Shown here in pieces: positions 16,767 to 25,175 of a stretch of 64,000 nucleotides of DNA; within the stretch, counting starts at the first letter, position 1; every line of letters starts with the position of its first letter. Below the pieces are notes generated by a model, which worked only from the letters and a program-made list of their open reading frames with translations, was not told where the DNA came from and searched no databases. Both the position numbers and the translations under genes were made by a program. This stretch comes from Halobacteriales archaeon QS_9_68_17 (GTDB taxonomy: Archaea; Halobacteriota; Halobacteria; Halobacteriales; Natronoarchaeaceae): NCBI GenBank assembly GCA_003023565.1, contig PXSA01000039.1, positions 1 through 64,000 of the forward strand, given 5' to 3'.

Positions 16767-17134
16767 AGGGAGATCACCCGGTCCGCCTCGCCGACGACGT
16801 CCGCCAGGTCCGGCAGGAGGCCGACCTCGACGCCGTCGGGGTAGTCGTCCGGCGCGTCGATACCGCGCGCGTCGACACAGAGGCCGCAGCAGATGACTTC
16901 AGCCCCGTCGGCGACCAACTCCTGGAACTTCTCCGTCGGCATCTCGTCGTACAGGCCGGTGTCCGAGCAGTCCGGGAACGTCTGGTCCTCGACGGGGACG
17001 AGCGCGCCGTCGAGGTAGTGGAAGTAGGACACCTCGTGACCCCCATCCAGCGCGGCCCGCCCGAGTTCGTACGCCGTCCGCCAGCGCTCGCTGTCGAACG
17101 GCCCACCCGTCAGTAGCACCCCGATGTGCGCCAT
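16763..17134 (-). CDS. DsrE/TusD-like sulfur-relay protein
   Basis: A 123-aa DsrE-family protein. It starts MAHIGVLLTGGPFDSERW and carries the cysteine cluster VICCGLCVDARGI (Cys82, 83, 86), where TusD/DsrE has its active persulfide cysteine. It is the only cysteine-bearing member of the three-gene DsrE/F/H-like set. It is the first gene of the operon dsrE-dsrF-dsrH-xdhC/yqeB; an A/T-rich TATA element at 17155-17167 sits about 25 nt upstream. A persulfide or selenide relay from TusA/SelD to XdhC-YqeB is the natural reading but is untested. Confidence 0.78.
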   Translation of the reverse strand: MAHIGVLLTGGPFDSERWRTAYELGRAALDGGHEVSYFHYLDGALVPVEDQTFPDCSDTGLYDEMPTEKFQELVADGAEVICCGLCVDARGIDAPDDYPDGVEVGLLPDLADVVGEADRVISL

Positions 17135-17154
17135 GTCACACCATAGCGGTGACC

Positions 17155-17167
17155 CGATAATAATAGT
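17155..17167 (-). promoter_or_regulatory. TATA element for the dsrE-dsrF-dsrH-xdhC/yqeB operon
   Basis: On the minus strand AACTATTATTATCG is the only A/T-rich run in the gap and is centred about 27 nt before ATG 17134, giving a leaderless or near-leaderless transcript. Confidence 0.55.
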
Positions 17168-17211
17168 TCGGCCACCTGCCGGTCGGGGCGATCGCTTCGG
17201 GGGTCGCCGGT

Positions 17212-19668
17212 CTACCGGTCGCGCTCGTCCAGCGCCGCTCGGACGTCGTCCGCCGTGATCGGCAGTTCGGTCACGCGAACGCCGACCGCGTCGCGGATCG
17301 CGTTGCTGAGCGCCGGCGGCACGCCGTTCGTCGGGAGTTCGGCGATCGACTTCGCGCCGAAGGGACCGGTCGGCTCGTGGGTCTCGACGATGATCGTCTC
17401 CATCGGTGGGTGGTCGGTCGTCCGCGGCATCCCGTACTGCCGGAAGCCGAGGACTTCGGGGTTGCCCTCGTCGTCGAACTCCAGGCCGCCGCTGGTCGCG
17501 TATTCGAGGCTCATGTGCTCGCCGCCCTCGATCTGTCCCTCGACGAGCGCGGGGTTGATCGCGACGCCGCAGTCGGCGGCGAAGACCATCTCGTTTATCT
17601 CGTACTCGCCGGTCTCCTCGTCGACGGTCACGTCCACGAACTGCGCGCCGTACGGGGGCGGGCTCTCGTCGGTCGAGTGGCTCCCGTCCCCGAGGACCTG
17701 CTCGCGCTCGTCGTGGCCGTAGGTCGCCTCGTAGCCCACGTCTTCGAGCGTCACGCTCTCGCCGGTCGCCTCGCTGTACACCTCGCCGCCGCCCGTCGCC
17801 AGCCTGTCGGCGGGTTCGTCCAGCATCTTCGCGCCCCAGTGTAGCAGTCGCTCCCGGGCCTCCTCGGCGGCCTCCTTGACCGCCTCGCCGCTGATGTAGG
17901 TCGTCGAGGAGGCGTACGCCCCGTAGTCGAACGGGGTGAGGTCGGTGTCCGAGGCGATGACGACGATATCGTCGGGGTGACAGCCGAGCACCTCCGCGGC
18001 GATCTGACCGAACATCGTGTCCGCGCCGGTGCCGGTGTCGACGCCGCCGACCTGCAGGTGGAACGAGCCGTCCTCGTTCATCCTGATCCGGACGGCTCCG
18101 AGTTCCCGCCCGGCGACGCCGCTGCCCTGCGCGAGCAGCGCCATGCCGACCCCCCTGTACAGGCGGTCTTCGTCCGGTTGTTCGGTCTCGTCGTAGCCGA
18201 TGGCCTCCTTCCCGCGCTCGATGCACTCCCGGAGGCCGCACGAGCGGATCTCCCGGGTGAACCTGTCGCCGTCCTTCAGGATAGCGACGCTCCGGTCCAC
18301 GTCGCCCTCGCGGACGGCGTTTCGCTCGCGGAACTCGACCGGGTCGAGGTCCAACCGTCGCGCCACCTCGTCCATGTGGCTCTCGACCGCGAAGTGTCCC
18401 TGCGGCGCGCCGTAGCCCCGCATCGCCGCGCCCATGGGGAGGTTCGTATGGACCACGTCCCCCTCGAAGCGCACGTTCGGCACGCGCGGGTACAGCGGGA
18501 GCGGCTTCGTCCCGACGTTGTTCGCGACGGTCATTCCGTGGGTCCCGTACGCGCCGGCGTTCGACAGGGTGTACAGGTCCATCGCCTCTATCCGGCCGTC
18601 GTCGCTAACCGCCGTCTTCATCCGCATCCGCATCGGGTGGCGGAACCGCAGGGCGTAGAACTCCTCGCGGCGGCTCATCTCCAGTTTGACGGGCCTCTCG
18701 GCCGCGAGGTGGAGCGCGAAGGCGATCGGCTCGATCGCCATCTCCTGTTTCGCGCCGAACCCCGCTCCGATGCGCGGTTTCGTCACGCGGACGTCGCGGA
18801 CCGGGACGTCGAACAGGTGCGCGATCTGCCGGCGCGTGTGAAAGGGGACCTGCGTGGCGGTAATAAAGGAGTGCCGGTCGTCCTCGTCCGTGTAGGCGAT
18901 GGTGGTGTGGGGTTCGGGGACGCAGTGGGACTGGTACGGCGTCTCCCACTCCGTCTCGACCACCCGGTCGTCGTCCGCCCGCTCGAACGCCCGCTCGACG
19001 TCGCCGATCTCCCCCTCGAAGCGCGATTCGAGGTTCCGCTCGTAGTCCGCGCCGCTCTGTTTGTTCTCCACCTCGTCCGGGTCGAAGATCCGCGGCGCGT
19101 CGGGGTCGGTCGCGCGCTCGGGGTCGAGAACCGGCTCTAACTCCTCGTACTCGACCGTCACTTTCCGGGCGGCGCGGTCGGCGGTCTCCGCGTCCCGCGC
19201 CGCGACCGCGGCGACCGGGTCGCCGACGAACCGGACGTGCTCCCGGAGGACGCGCATGTCCCACGGGCTGGGTTCGGGGTAGGACTGGCCCGAACTGGAG
19301 TACGCCTTGTCGGGAACCACGTCGTCCCACGGCGTGACCACGGCGTACACGCCGTCCATCGCCTCGGCCTCGCTCGCGTCGACGGCCTCGACGTAGCCGT
19401 GCGCGATGTCGCTCCGGATCACCTTCCCCGCGGCGAGGTCGGGGAAGCGGTCCCGGTAGTCGGCCGTGTAGCGCGCCTCCCCGGTGACGATCTTCCGCGC
19501 GTCGTCCTTTTCGACGTCCTCGGTCAGGTGCTCGCGCTCCTCGCCCGGCGTCCGGTCGCTCTCTCCTTCCTCGCTCTCCCCCGGAAACGCGTCCGTCTCC
19601 ACGGCTTCCTCCGCCCGATGTCCGTCGGGTCGCTCGTTCTCGCTCGCCGATCCCTCCGGATCGCTCAT
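17212..19668 (-). CDS. Molybdenum hydroxylase large subunit (xanthine dehydrogenase family), copy 1
   Basis: An 818-aa Mo-cofactor-binding subunit. After an acidic 60-residue leader come the XDH N-terminal domain (GEARYTADY) and the Mo-cofactor domain. That domain has TPYQSHCVPEPHTT carrying the active-site Gln, GAGFGAKQEM, the AMRGYGAPQ loop and VGGVDTGTGADTMF. The C-terminal GPFGAKSIAELPTN contains the catalytic Glu in place of the usual GVGE context. It overlaps its [2Fe-2S] subunit gene by 4 nt. The nearby SelD/YqeB/YqeC/MocA genes suggest a selenium-dependent purine hydroxylase. No FAD subunit is encoded nearby, so the electron acceptor is unknown. Confidence 0.88.
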   Translation of the reverse strand: MSDPEGSASENERPDGHRAEEAVETDAFPGESEEGESDRTPGEEREHLTEDVEKDDARKIVTGEARYTADYRDRFPDLAAGKVIRSDIAHGYVEAVDASEAEAMDGVYAVVTPWDDVVPDKAYSSSGQSYPEPSPWDMRVLREHVRFVGDPVAAVAARDAETADRAARKVTVEYEELEPVLDPERATDPDAPRIFDPDEVENKQSGADYERNLESRFEGEIGDVERAFERADDDRVVETEWETPYQSHCVPEPHTTIAYTDEDDRHSFITATQVPFHTRRQIAHLFDVPVRDVRVTKPRIGAGFGAKQEMAIEPIAFALHLAAERPVKLEMSRREEFYALRFRHPMRMRMKTAVSDDGRIEAMDLYTLSNAGAYGTHGMTVANNVGTKPLPLYPRVPNVRFEGDVVHTNLPMGAAMRGYGAPQGHFAVESHMDEVARRLDLDPVEFRERNAVREGDVDRSVAILKDGDRFTREIRSCGLRECIERGKEAIGYDETEQPDEDRLYRGVGMALLAQGSGVAGRELGAVRIRMNEDGSFHLQVGGVDTGTGADTMFGQIAAEVLGCHPDDIVVIASDTDLTPFDYGAYASSTTYISGEAVKEAAEEARERLLHWGAKMLDEPADRLATGGGEVYSEATGESVTLEDVGYEATYGHDEREQVLGDGSHSTDESPPPYGAQFVDVTVDEETGEYEINEMVFAADCGVAINPALVEGQIEGGEHMSLEYATSGGLEFDDEGNPEVLGFRQYGMPRTTDHPPMETIIVETHEPTGPFGAKSIAELPTNGVPPALSNAIRDAVGVRVTELPITADDVRAALDERDR

Positions 19669-20219
19669 TCCGTATCACCGCCTCCCTGCGACCAGGGCGG
19701 GGCCTCGCAGTCGACCGCACCGGCCCCGCCGTCGGCCGCCATCGGCGCGTCGCCGTTCATGCGGTCCGCCGCGTCCAGCACCGCCTCGACTATCTTCTTG
19801 TACCCCGTGCACCGACAGAGGTTGTCCGACAGCGCTTCCCGGACCTCCGTCTCGGTCGGGTCCGGGTTCTCCTCCAGCAGCGCCTTCGAGCGCATGATCA
19901 TCCCGGGAATGCAGAAGCCACACTGAAGCGCCGAGTTGTCGACGAACGCGGCCTGGATCGGGTGGAGGTCGTTCTGGTCGCCGAGTCCCTCGATAGTCTC
20001 CACCGACGCCCCGTCGACTTTCGCGACCGGCGTGACGCAGGACATCCGGGGGTCGCCGTCTATCCGTACCGTACAGAAGCCACACGCGCCCGTGTCGCAG
20101 CCGCGTTTCGGACCCGTGTAGCCGTTCCGCCGTAACACGTCCAACAGCACGTCCGACTTCGCCGCGTCGAACGTCCGCTGCCGGCCGTTGAGTTCGAGTT
20201 CGATCTGCATGATGCTCAC
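19665..20219 (-). CDS. Molybdenum hydroxylase [2Fe-2S] small subunit, copy 1
   Basis: A 184-aa iron-sulfur subunit. The plant-ferredoxin-type cluster is GCDTGACGFCTVRIDG plus a later Cys in MSCVTP; the second cluster is CGFCIPGM and LCRCTGY. All eight ligands are present. The C-terminal 30 residues are acidic and non-conserved. It relays electrons from the Mo site of the large subunit at 17212-19668. The gene may start at ATG 20219 or, three codons later, at 20210 (MQIELELNG). A perfect inverted repeat lies 10 nt upstream of the start. Confidence 0.9.
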   Translation of the reverse strand: MSIMQIELELNGRQRTFDAAKSDVLLDVLRRNGYTGPKRGCDTGACGFCTVRIDGDPRMSCVTPVAKVDGASVETIEGLGDQNDLHPIQAAFVDNSALQCGFCIPGMIMRSKALLEENPDPTETEVREALSDNLCRCTGYKKIVEAVLDAADRMNGDAPMAADGGAGAVDCEAPPWSQGGGDTE

Positions 20220-20541
20220 CTCGGTGACCGCTAACTCTCTTTAGCGTCTATCTCGGCCGTCGCCTTAACAGTTATCGAGGTTCTGTGCTGTAAGCATACG
20301 GAACGAAATACGTGGTCGCGACGGGGAGGTGCCGAATCCGGCGCGGCGGTCGGGTCAGTGTACCGATATCGCGCCCCTGTCGAGTCCTCGGTCGCGGTCC
20401 GCCTCGGAGACGAAAAGCGTCGGATATCGTCGCCCCGCGGCGGGCGATCCCGTCGCTCGCAGACGGACAGAGGCGACGGACGGTCGGACGACACACGCGG
20501 AGAGGGAGTCCGTGACGACCGAAGCGGGGTCCCGCGGCGAC
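20220..20541. other. Gap between the two hydroxylase units, with an operator-like repeat
   Basis: No gene is recognised. On the minus strand the part nearest the small-subunit start is A/T-rich (TAACTGTTAAGG, ATGCTTACAG) and is a likely promoter. The palindrome at 20229-20246 is listed separately. Confidence 0.45.
20229..20246. promoter_or_regulatory. Inverted repeat CGCTAA-N6-TTAGCG before the hydroxylase operon
   Basis: A perfect 6-bp inverted repeat with a 6-nt spacer (CTCTCT), 10 nt upstream of the small-subunit start. Placed between promoter and start codon, it would suit a repressor binding site. No matching regulator gene is next to it. Confidence 0.5.
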
Positions 20542-22902
20542 TCACTCCTCGTCCAGCGCCGCCTCGATCTTCTCCGCGGTGATCGGCATCTCGGTGACGC
20601 GGACGCCGACTGCCTCGCGGACGGCGTTGGACAGCGCCGGCGGGACCGTGTTGGTCGGCACCTCCGCGACGGACTTCGCGCCGAACGGGCCGGTCGGTTC
20701 GTGCGTCTCGACGAGGATGCTCTCGATGGGCGGCGTCTCGGTCGCGGAGGGGAGGCCGTACTCGTCGAAGTCGGACACCTCTGCCCGGCCCTGCTCGTCG
20801 ACGGTGATCCCCTCGCTGACGGCCATCTCGTAGCTCATGTGGTTCGCGCCCTCGACCTGCCCCTCGGCCATGCCGGGGTTGATCGCGACGCCGCAGTCGA
20901 CGGCGACGACCAGTTCGTGTACCTCGAACTCGCCGGTCCGCTCGTCGACCGTCACGTCCGCGAACTGCGCCGCGAACGGCGGCGGACTCTCCTCCGTGGA
21001 GTGAGTGCCCTTGCCGAGGATGTGTTCGCGGTCGTCGTGACCGTACACCGACTCGTACCCCACGTCCTCCAGCGTCACGCTCTCGCCCGTCTCCTCGCTG
21101 TACACCTCGCCGCCCGCGGCCTCCAAGTCCTCGGCCGGTTCGTCGAGCATCCGCGACGCCCAGTCGAGGATCCGCTCCTTGGCGTCCTCGGCGGCCTTTT
21201 TCACCGCCATCCCGCTGATGTAGGTCGTCGAGGAGGCGTACGCGCCGTAGTCGAACGGCGTGTTGTCCGTGTCGGAGGACTTGACCACGATGTCTCGTTC
21301 GTCGCAACCGAGCACTTCGGTGGCGATCTGGATGAACGCCGTGTCCGCGCCGGTGCCGATGTCGACGCCGCCGACCTGTAGGTGGAACGAGCCGTCCTCG
21401 TTCATCATGATCTGGGCCGCGCCGAGTTCGTCGCCGGCGACGCCGGTCCCCTGCGCCGATAGCGCCATGCCGATCCCGCGGTGCAGGTGGTCTTTCTCCG
21501 GTTGCTCGACCTCGTCCCACCCGACCGCCTCCTTGCCCCGCTCGATGCACTCGTCGAGGCCACAGGAGCGGATCCGCCGCTCCGCGCCTTCGCCGCCCAT
21601 CATGCCGGCGATCTCGTCCAGGTCGCCGACCTCCATGTAGTGGTCGCGGCGGAACTCGATGGGGTCGAAGCCGAGGTCGCGGGCGACCTCGTCGAGGTGA
21701 CCTTCGAGCGCGAGCGTCCCCTGTGGCGCGCCGTAGCCCCGCATCGCGCCGGTCTGGGGCGTGTTCGTGTGGACGATGTCGGCCTCGAACCGGGCGTTCG
21801 GCACCTTGGAGTACAGCGGCATCGGCTTGCTGCCGACGTTCCCGGCGACCGTCATGCCGTGGCTCCCGTACGCGCCGGTGTTCGACAGCGCGTAGAGGTC
21901 GATCGCCTCGATCCCGCCGTCGTCGGTGACGGCGGTGCGCGCCCGGACCGTCATCGGGTGGCGCGAGCGCATCGCGCCGAACTCCTCGTCGCGGGAGGCC
22001 TCGTAGATGACGGGCCGGTCGGCGGCGAGCGACAGCGCCAGCGGGATCGGTTCGACGACCATCGCCTGCTTGCCGCCGAACCCGCCGCCGACGCGGGGCT
22101 TTTTCACCCTGATGTCGCGGATCGGGACGTCGAACAGGTGCGCGAGCTGGCGGCGCGTGTGGTTGGGGACCTGCGTGCTCGTGATGAGCACCTGCCGGTC
22201 GTCCTCGTCGGTGTAGGCGGCGGCGTCGACGTTCCCTATCTCGCCCTCGATGTTCGACATCCGGTTGCGCTCGTAGTCGTGGCCGACGATCTCGTTTTCC
22301 ACCTCGTCGTCCTCGAACAGGCGCGGCGCGTCCTCGTCGAACGCCTCTTCGGGGTCGACGACGTGGTCGTACGCCTCGTACTCCACCTCGATGGCGTCGG
22401 CCGCGGCCGCCGCCGTTTGGCGATCCTCCGCCGCGACCGCGGCGACGGGGTCGCCGACGTAGCGGACGTGCTCGTTCAGCACGGTCATGTCCCACGGACT
22501 CGGTTCGGGGTAGGACTGGCCCGCGCTCGTGTACTTCGCGTCCGGAACGTCGTCGGACCACGGCGTGAGGACGGCGTGGACGCCGTCCATCGACGCCGCC
22601 TCGTCCGTCTCGACCGCCGTCACGCGGCCGTGGGGAACCTCGCTGCGAACGACCTCGGCGTGGGCGAGACCCGGGAACCGCTCCTCGTAGTCCGCGGTGT
22701 ACTTGGCCTGCCCGGTGACGAGCTTTCTGTCGTCGTCTTTCTCCGCCGGCCGGGAGACGCTCTTTCGCTCGTCGGGAGCCTTGTCGTTGTTCGCCGGTTC
22801 GTCCCACTCCAGCGGGTGCTTCTCTATCTCCTCGGGGTCCTCCGTGGCCGGTTGCGACGCGGTGCCGCCGTCGGGTTGGGGATCGGTCGGTTCGTCACTC
22901 AT
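20542..22902 (-). CDS. Molybdenum hydroxylase large subunit, copy 2, with an internal deletion
   Basis: A 786-aa paralogue of the protein at 17212-19668, co-linear with it throughout. It keeps GGGFGGKQAM, GAMRGYGAPQ, VGGVDIGTGADTAF and GPFGAKSVAEVPTN. Compared with copy 1 it lacks about 30 residues between EGEIGNVDAA and AYTDEDDRQ. The missing block contains the YQSHCVPEPH segment with the Gln that contacts the Mo centre in this family. The deletion is in frame, so a protein may still be made, but catalysis is doubtful. It starts at ATG 22902 (MSDEPTD, like copy 1) and overlaps the small-subunit gene by 8 nt. Confidence 0.8.
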   Translation of the reverse strand: MSDEPTDPQPDGGTASQPATEDPEEIEKHPLEWDEPANNDKAPDERKSVSRPAEKDDDRKLVTGQAKYTADYEERFPGLAHAEVVRSEVPHGRVTAVETDEAASMDGVHAVLTPWSDDVPDAKYTSAGQSYPEPSPWDMTVLNEHVRYVGDPVAAVAAEDRQTAAAAADAIEVEYEAYDHVVDPEEAFDEDAPRLFEDDEVENEIVGHDYERNRMSNIEGEIGNVDAAAYTDEDDRQVLITSTQVPNHTRRQLAHLFDVPIRDIRVKKPRVGGGFGGKQAMVVEPIPLALSLAADRPVIYEASRDEEFGAMRSRHPMTVRARTAVTDDGGIEAIDLYALSNTGAYGSHGMTVAGNVGSKPMPLYSKVPNARFEADIVHTNTPQTGAMRGYGAPQGTLALEGHLDEVARDLGFDPIEFRRDHYMEVGDLDEIAGMMGGEGAERRIRSCGLDECIERGKEAVGWDEVEQPEKDHLHRGIGMALSAQGTGVAGDELGAAQIMMNEDGSFHLQVGGVDIGTGADTAFIQIATEVLGCDERDIVVKSSDTDNTPFDYGAYASSTTYISGMAVKKAAEDAKERILDWASRMLDEPAEDLEAAGGEVYSEETGESVTLEDVGYESVYGHDDREHILGKGTHSTEESPPPFAAQFADVTVDERTGEFEVHELVVAVDCGVAINPGMAEGQVEGANHMSYEMAVSEGITVDEQGRAEVSDFDEYGLPSATETPPIESILVETHEPTGPFGAKSVAEVPTNTVPPALSNAVREAVGVRVTEMPITAEKIEAALDEE

Positions 22903-23443
22903 CGGCATCACCGCCGCCGTCGCCGGCATCGGCGCGGGTCGGCGGTTCGACCGCCGGTCCGCCGTCGGCCGCGACCGACCGGCCGCCGCGCAGTCGGTCG
23001 GCCGCGTCGAGGATCGCCTCGACGGGTTTCTGGTAGCCGGTACACCGACACGGGTTGTCGTCGATGGCCTCGCGGACCGCCGCCTCGGAGGGGTCCGGGT
23101 CGTCGGCGAGCAGCGCCTTCGCCTCGATGACCATCCCGGGGATGCAGAAGCCGCACTGCACCGCGAAGCGGTCGACGAACGCCTCCTGGATGGGGTGGAG
23201 GTTGTCCTGCGTTCCGAGGGCCTCGATCGTCTCGATCTCCGCGCCGTCCGCGTTCCGGGCGTCCATCCCGCAGGCCATGCGCACGTCATCGTCGACGAAC
23301 ACCTTCGACGCGCCGCATACGCCGCCGTCACAGCCGCATTTCACGCCGGTGTATCCGTTTCGCCTCAGTACCGCCGCCAAGTCGTCGTCCGCTCCGACCT
23401 CCGCGGTCGTCGGCTCGTCGTTGATAGTCAGTTGGATCTCCAC
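22895..23443 (-). CDS. Molybdenum hydroxylase [2Fe-2S] small subunit, copy 2, altered cluster motif
   Basis: A 182-aa iron-sulfur subunit starting at GTG 23443, supported by a GGAGGA Shine-Dalgarno sequence 6 nt upstream. The second cluster (CGFCIPGM, PCRCTGY) is intact. In the first cluster the normal CGxC pair is CGAS, so one ligand is Ser, and an extra Cys appears just before the motif (VKCGCDGGVCGAS). It is coupled to the large subunit at 20542-22902. Loss of one ligand together with the large-subunit deletion suggests this second enzyme is decaying or has changed function. A start at GTG 23482 is possible but lacks a ribosome-binding site. Confidence 0.82.
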   Translation of the reverse strand: MEIQLTINDEPTTAEVGADDDLAAVLRRNGYTGVKCGCDGGVCGASKVFVDDDVRMACGMDARNADGAEIETIEALGTQDNLHPIQEAFVDRFAVQCGFCIPGMVIEAKALLADDPDPSEAAVREAIDDNPCRCTGYQKPVEAILDAADRLRGGRSVAADGGPAVEPPTRADAGDGGGDADE

Positions 23444-23815
23444 GGGAACTCCTCCGTTGGTGCAGGTGCGCCTGTCAGGCACACGTCGTGGTGTAGGATG
23501 GGCGATCGCGATACATATATCTGTGGGTCGTGTTCACGAACACGTCACACACTCGGGGCAAACGCCGCCCGAACCGCGCGGCGCGGCGACGCGAAGCGGA
23601 CCGTCGGGCGACTGGCCGAGGACGTCGGCGGCCTCCGCGCGCTCGACGGCGGCCCGCTCGCGAACAGCGACGTGGTCGAGAGCGTGACGCCGCTACCTCA
23701 CGATGAACGGCGACGGGACGCACGACCTCGGCGTCCGGTTCCAGTGGCCGCCGAGCGCGGGGCCGTCGCTCCACACGCTTCTCCGGTCGCAGTCAGAACA
23801 GCCCGTAGCGGGCCG
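23444..23815. other. Intergenic region with promoter for hydroxylase copy 2
   Basis: On the minus strand ATATATGTAT (23511-23520) is a strong TATA element about 35 nt before GTG 23482 and 70 nt before GTG 23443. The rest (23525-23815) has high GC and no recognisable gene on either strand. Confidence 0.5.
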
Positions 23816-25048
23816 TTACTCCGCGGCCTTCCGGCGGACCGCTTCGAGCAGGACCTCGGTCCCCGTCACGACGTCCTCCCACTCCGTGAACTCGCTCTCG
23901 CGGTGGCTGACCCCGTCGACGCTCGGGACGAAGATCATGCTCGTCGGGGCTATCTTGTTCAGGTAGTTGGCGTCGTGGCCGGCCCCGCTGACGAGGCGGG
24001 TGTACTCACAGCCGACGGCCTCGATGGCGTCGACCACCGTATCGATGCAGTCCTGGTCGAACGGGTCGGCGTCGACGCGCATGATCTCCTCGAACTCGTA
24101 GTCCAGACCCTCCCGTTCGGCCGCGTGAGCTATCTCGCGCTGTATCCGCTCGACGGCGGCGTCGACCGTCCCGTCGTCGTACGAGCGGAAGTCGATCGTG
24201 AACTCGACCGTCTCGGGGATCACGTTGATCGCGTTCGGCCACACGTCGACGCTCCCGACAGTGCCGACGAGGTCGGTGCCCTCCGTCGCCGTGATCCGCC
24301 GGACGCTCTCGGTCACGTCCGCGGTCGCGACGAACGCGTCGCGGCGCGTGTTCATCGGCGTCGGCCCCGCGTGGTTCGCCTGCCCCTCGAACGTGACGTT
24401 CATCCACGAGAAGCCGAACACGCCCTCGACCGCCGCGACGGGGAGGTCCTCCCGTTCGAGGAACGGCCCCTGTTCGACGTGCATCTCGAAGTAGCAGTGG
24501 ATGTCGCGCGGTTCGCAGGGCTCGTCGCCCCTGTAGCCGATGCGTTCGAGTTCCTCGCCGAAGGTGTTGCCGTCCTTGTCCTCGCGCTCGTACGCGTAGT
24601 CGAGGTCGAACCGGCCGCAGAAGACGCCGCTGCCGAGCATGTCCGGCTGGAACCGAACCCCCTCCTCGTTGCTCCACGCGACGACTTCGAGGGGGCGTTC
24701 GGTCGTCACGTCCGCGTCGTCGAGCGCTTCGACGACTTCGAGGCCGCCGAGAACACCGACCACGCCGTCGTATCTCCCCCCGTTGTACTGGCTGTCGATG
24801 TGCGACCCGAACAGCACGGGGGCGGCGTCCCCGCGCTCACCCGTCCGCCGCCCGAAGACGTTCCCCATCTCGTCGATGCGGACCTCGAGGCCGGCCTCGC
24901 GGAACCACTCGACGACGGTGTCGCGCGCTTCCCTGTTCTCGTCGGAGAGGCTCGGGCGGTTCACGCCGCCCGCCTCGGTCGCCCCGATATCGCTGAACTC
25001 GTCGAACCGGCGGCGGAACCGCTGTTCGTCGATAGCCACGTCGACCAT
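23816..25048 (-). CDS. M20-family Zn-dependent amidase (N-carbamoyl-L-amino-acid hydrolase / allantoate amidohydrolase / beta-ureidopropionase type)
   Basis: A 410-aa hydrolase of the carbamoylase branch of peptidase family M20. The metal ligands are in LFGSHIDSQYNGGRYDG, WSNEEGVRF and EMHVEQGPFLE. The dimerisation domain has NHAGPTPMNTRRDA, and the last ligand His is near SGAGHDANYL. Relatives cleave ureido groups from allantoate, ureidopropionate or N-carbamoyl amino acids, the late step of purine or pyrimidine ring breakdown. The neighbouring hydantoinase-like gene (30215-31555) could supply its substrate. ATG 25048 was chosen because the family begins here; the longer upstream frame is not conserved-looking. 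Confidence 0.85.
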   Translation of the reverse strand: MVDVAIDEQRFRRRFDEFSDIGATEAGGVNRPSLSDENREARDTVVEWFREAGLEVRIDEMGNVFGRRTGERGDAAPVLFGSHIDSQYNGGRYDGVVGVLGGLEVVEALDDADVTTERPLEVVAWSNEEGVRFQPDMLGSGVFCGRFDLDYAYEREDKDGNTFGEELERIGYRGDEPCEPRDIHCYFEMHVEQGPFLEREDLPVAAVEGVFGFSWMNVTFEGQANHAGPTPMNTRRDAFVATADVTESVRRITATEGTDLVGTVGSVDVWPNAINVIPETVEFTIDFRSYDDGTVDAAVERIQREIAHAAEREGLDYEFEEIMRVDADPFDQDCIDTVVDAIEAVGCEYTRLVSGAGHDANYLNKIAPTSMIFVPSVDGVSHRESEFTEWEDVVTGTEVLLEAVRRKAAE

Positions 25049-25175
25049 GCGACCACCCACCAGCGGAGCTACCTTCAACGTTCCGGGCGGTGACCGCCCG
25101 AGCGGCGGCATACGACCCTGCCACACGATCCGCCCGACCGAAAGAACGAAACCGCCGATCCACGAGAGTCGAGAT

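Noticed and set aside
20231..22807. Very long arginine-rich open frame overlapping the copy 2 large subunit
   Set aside because: A GC-rich out-of-frame shadow; the correct frame on the same strand encodes a clear Mo hydroxylase.
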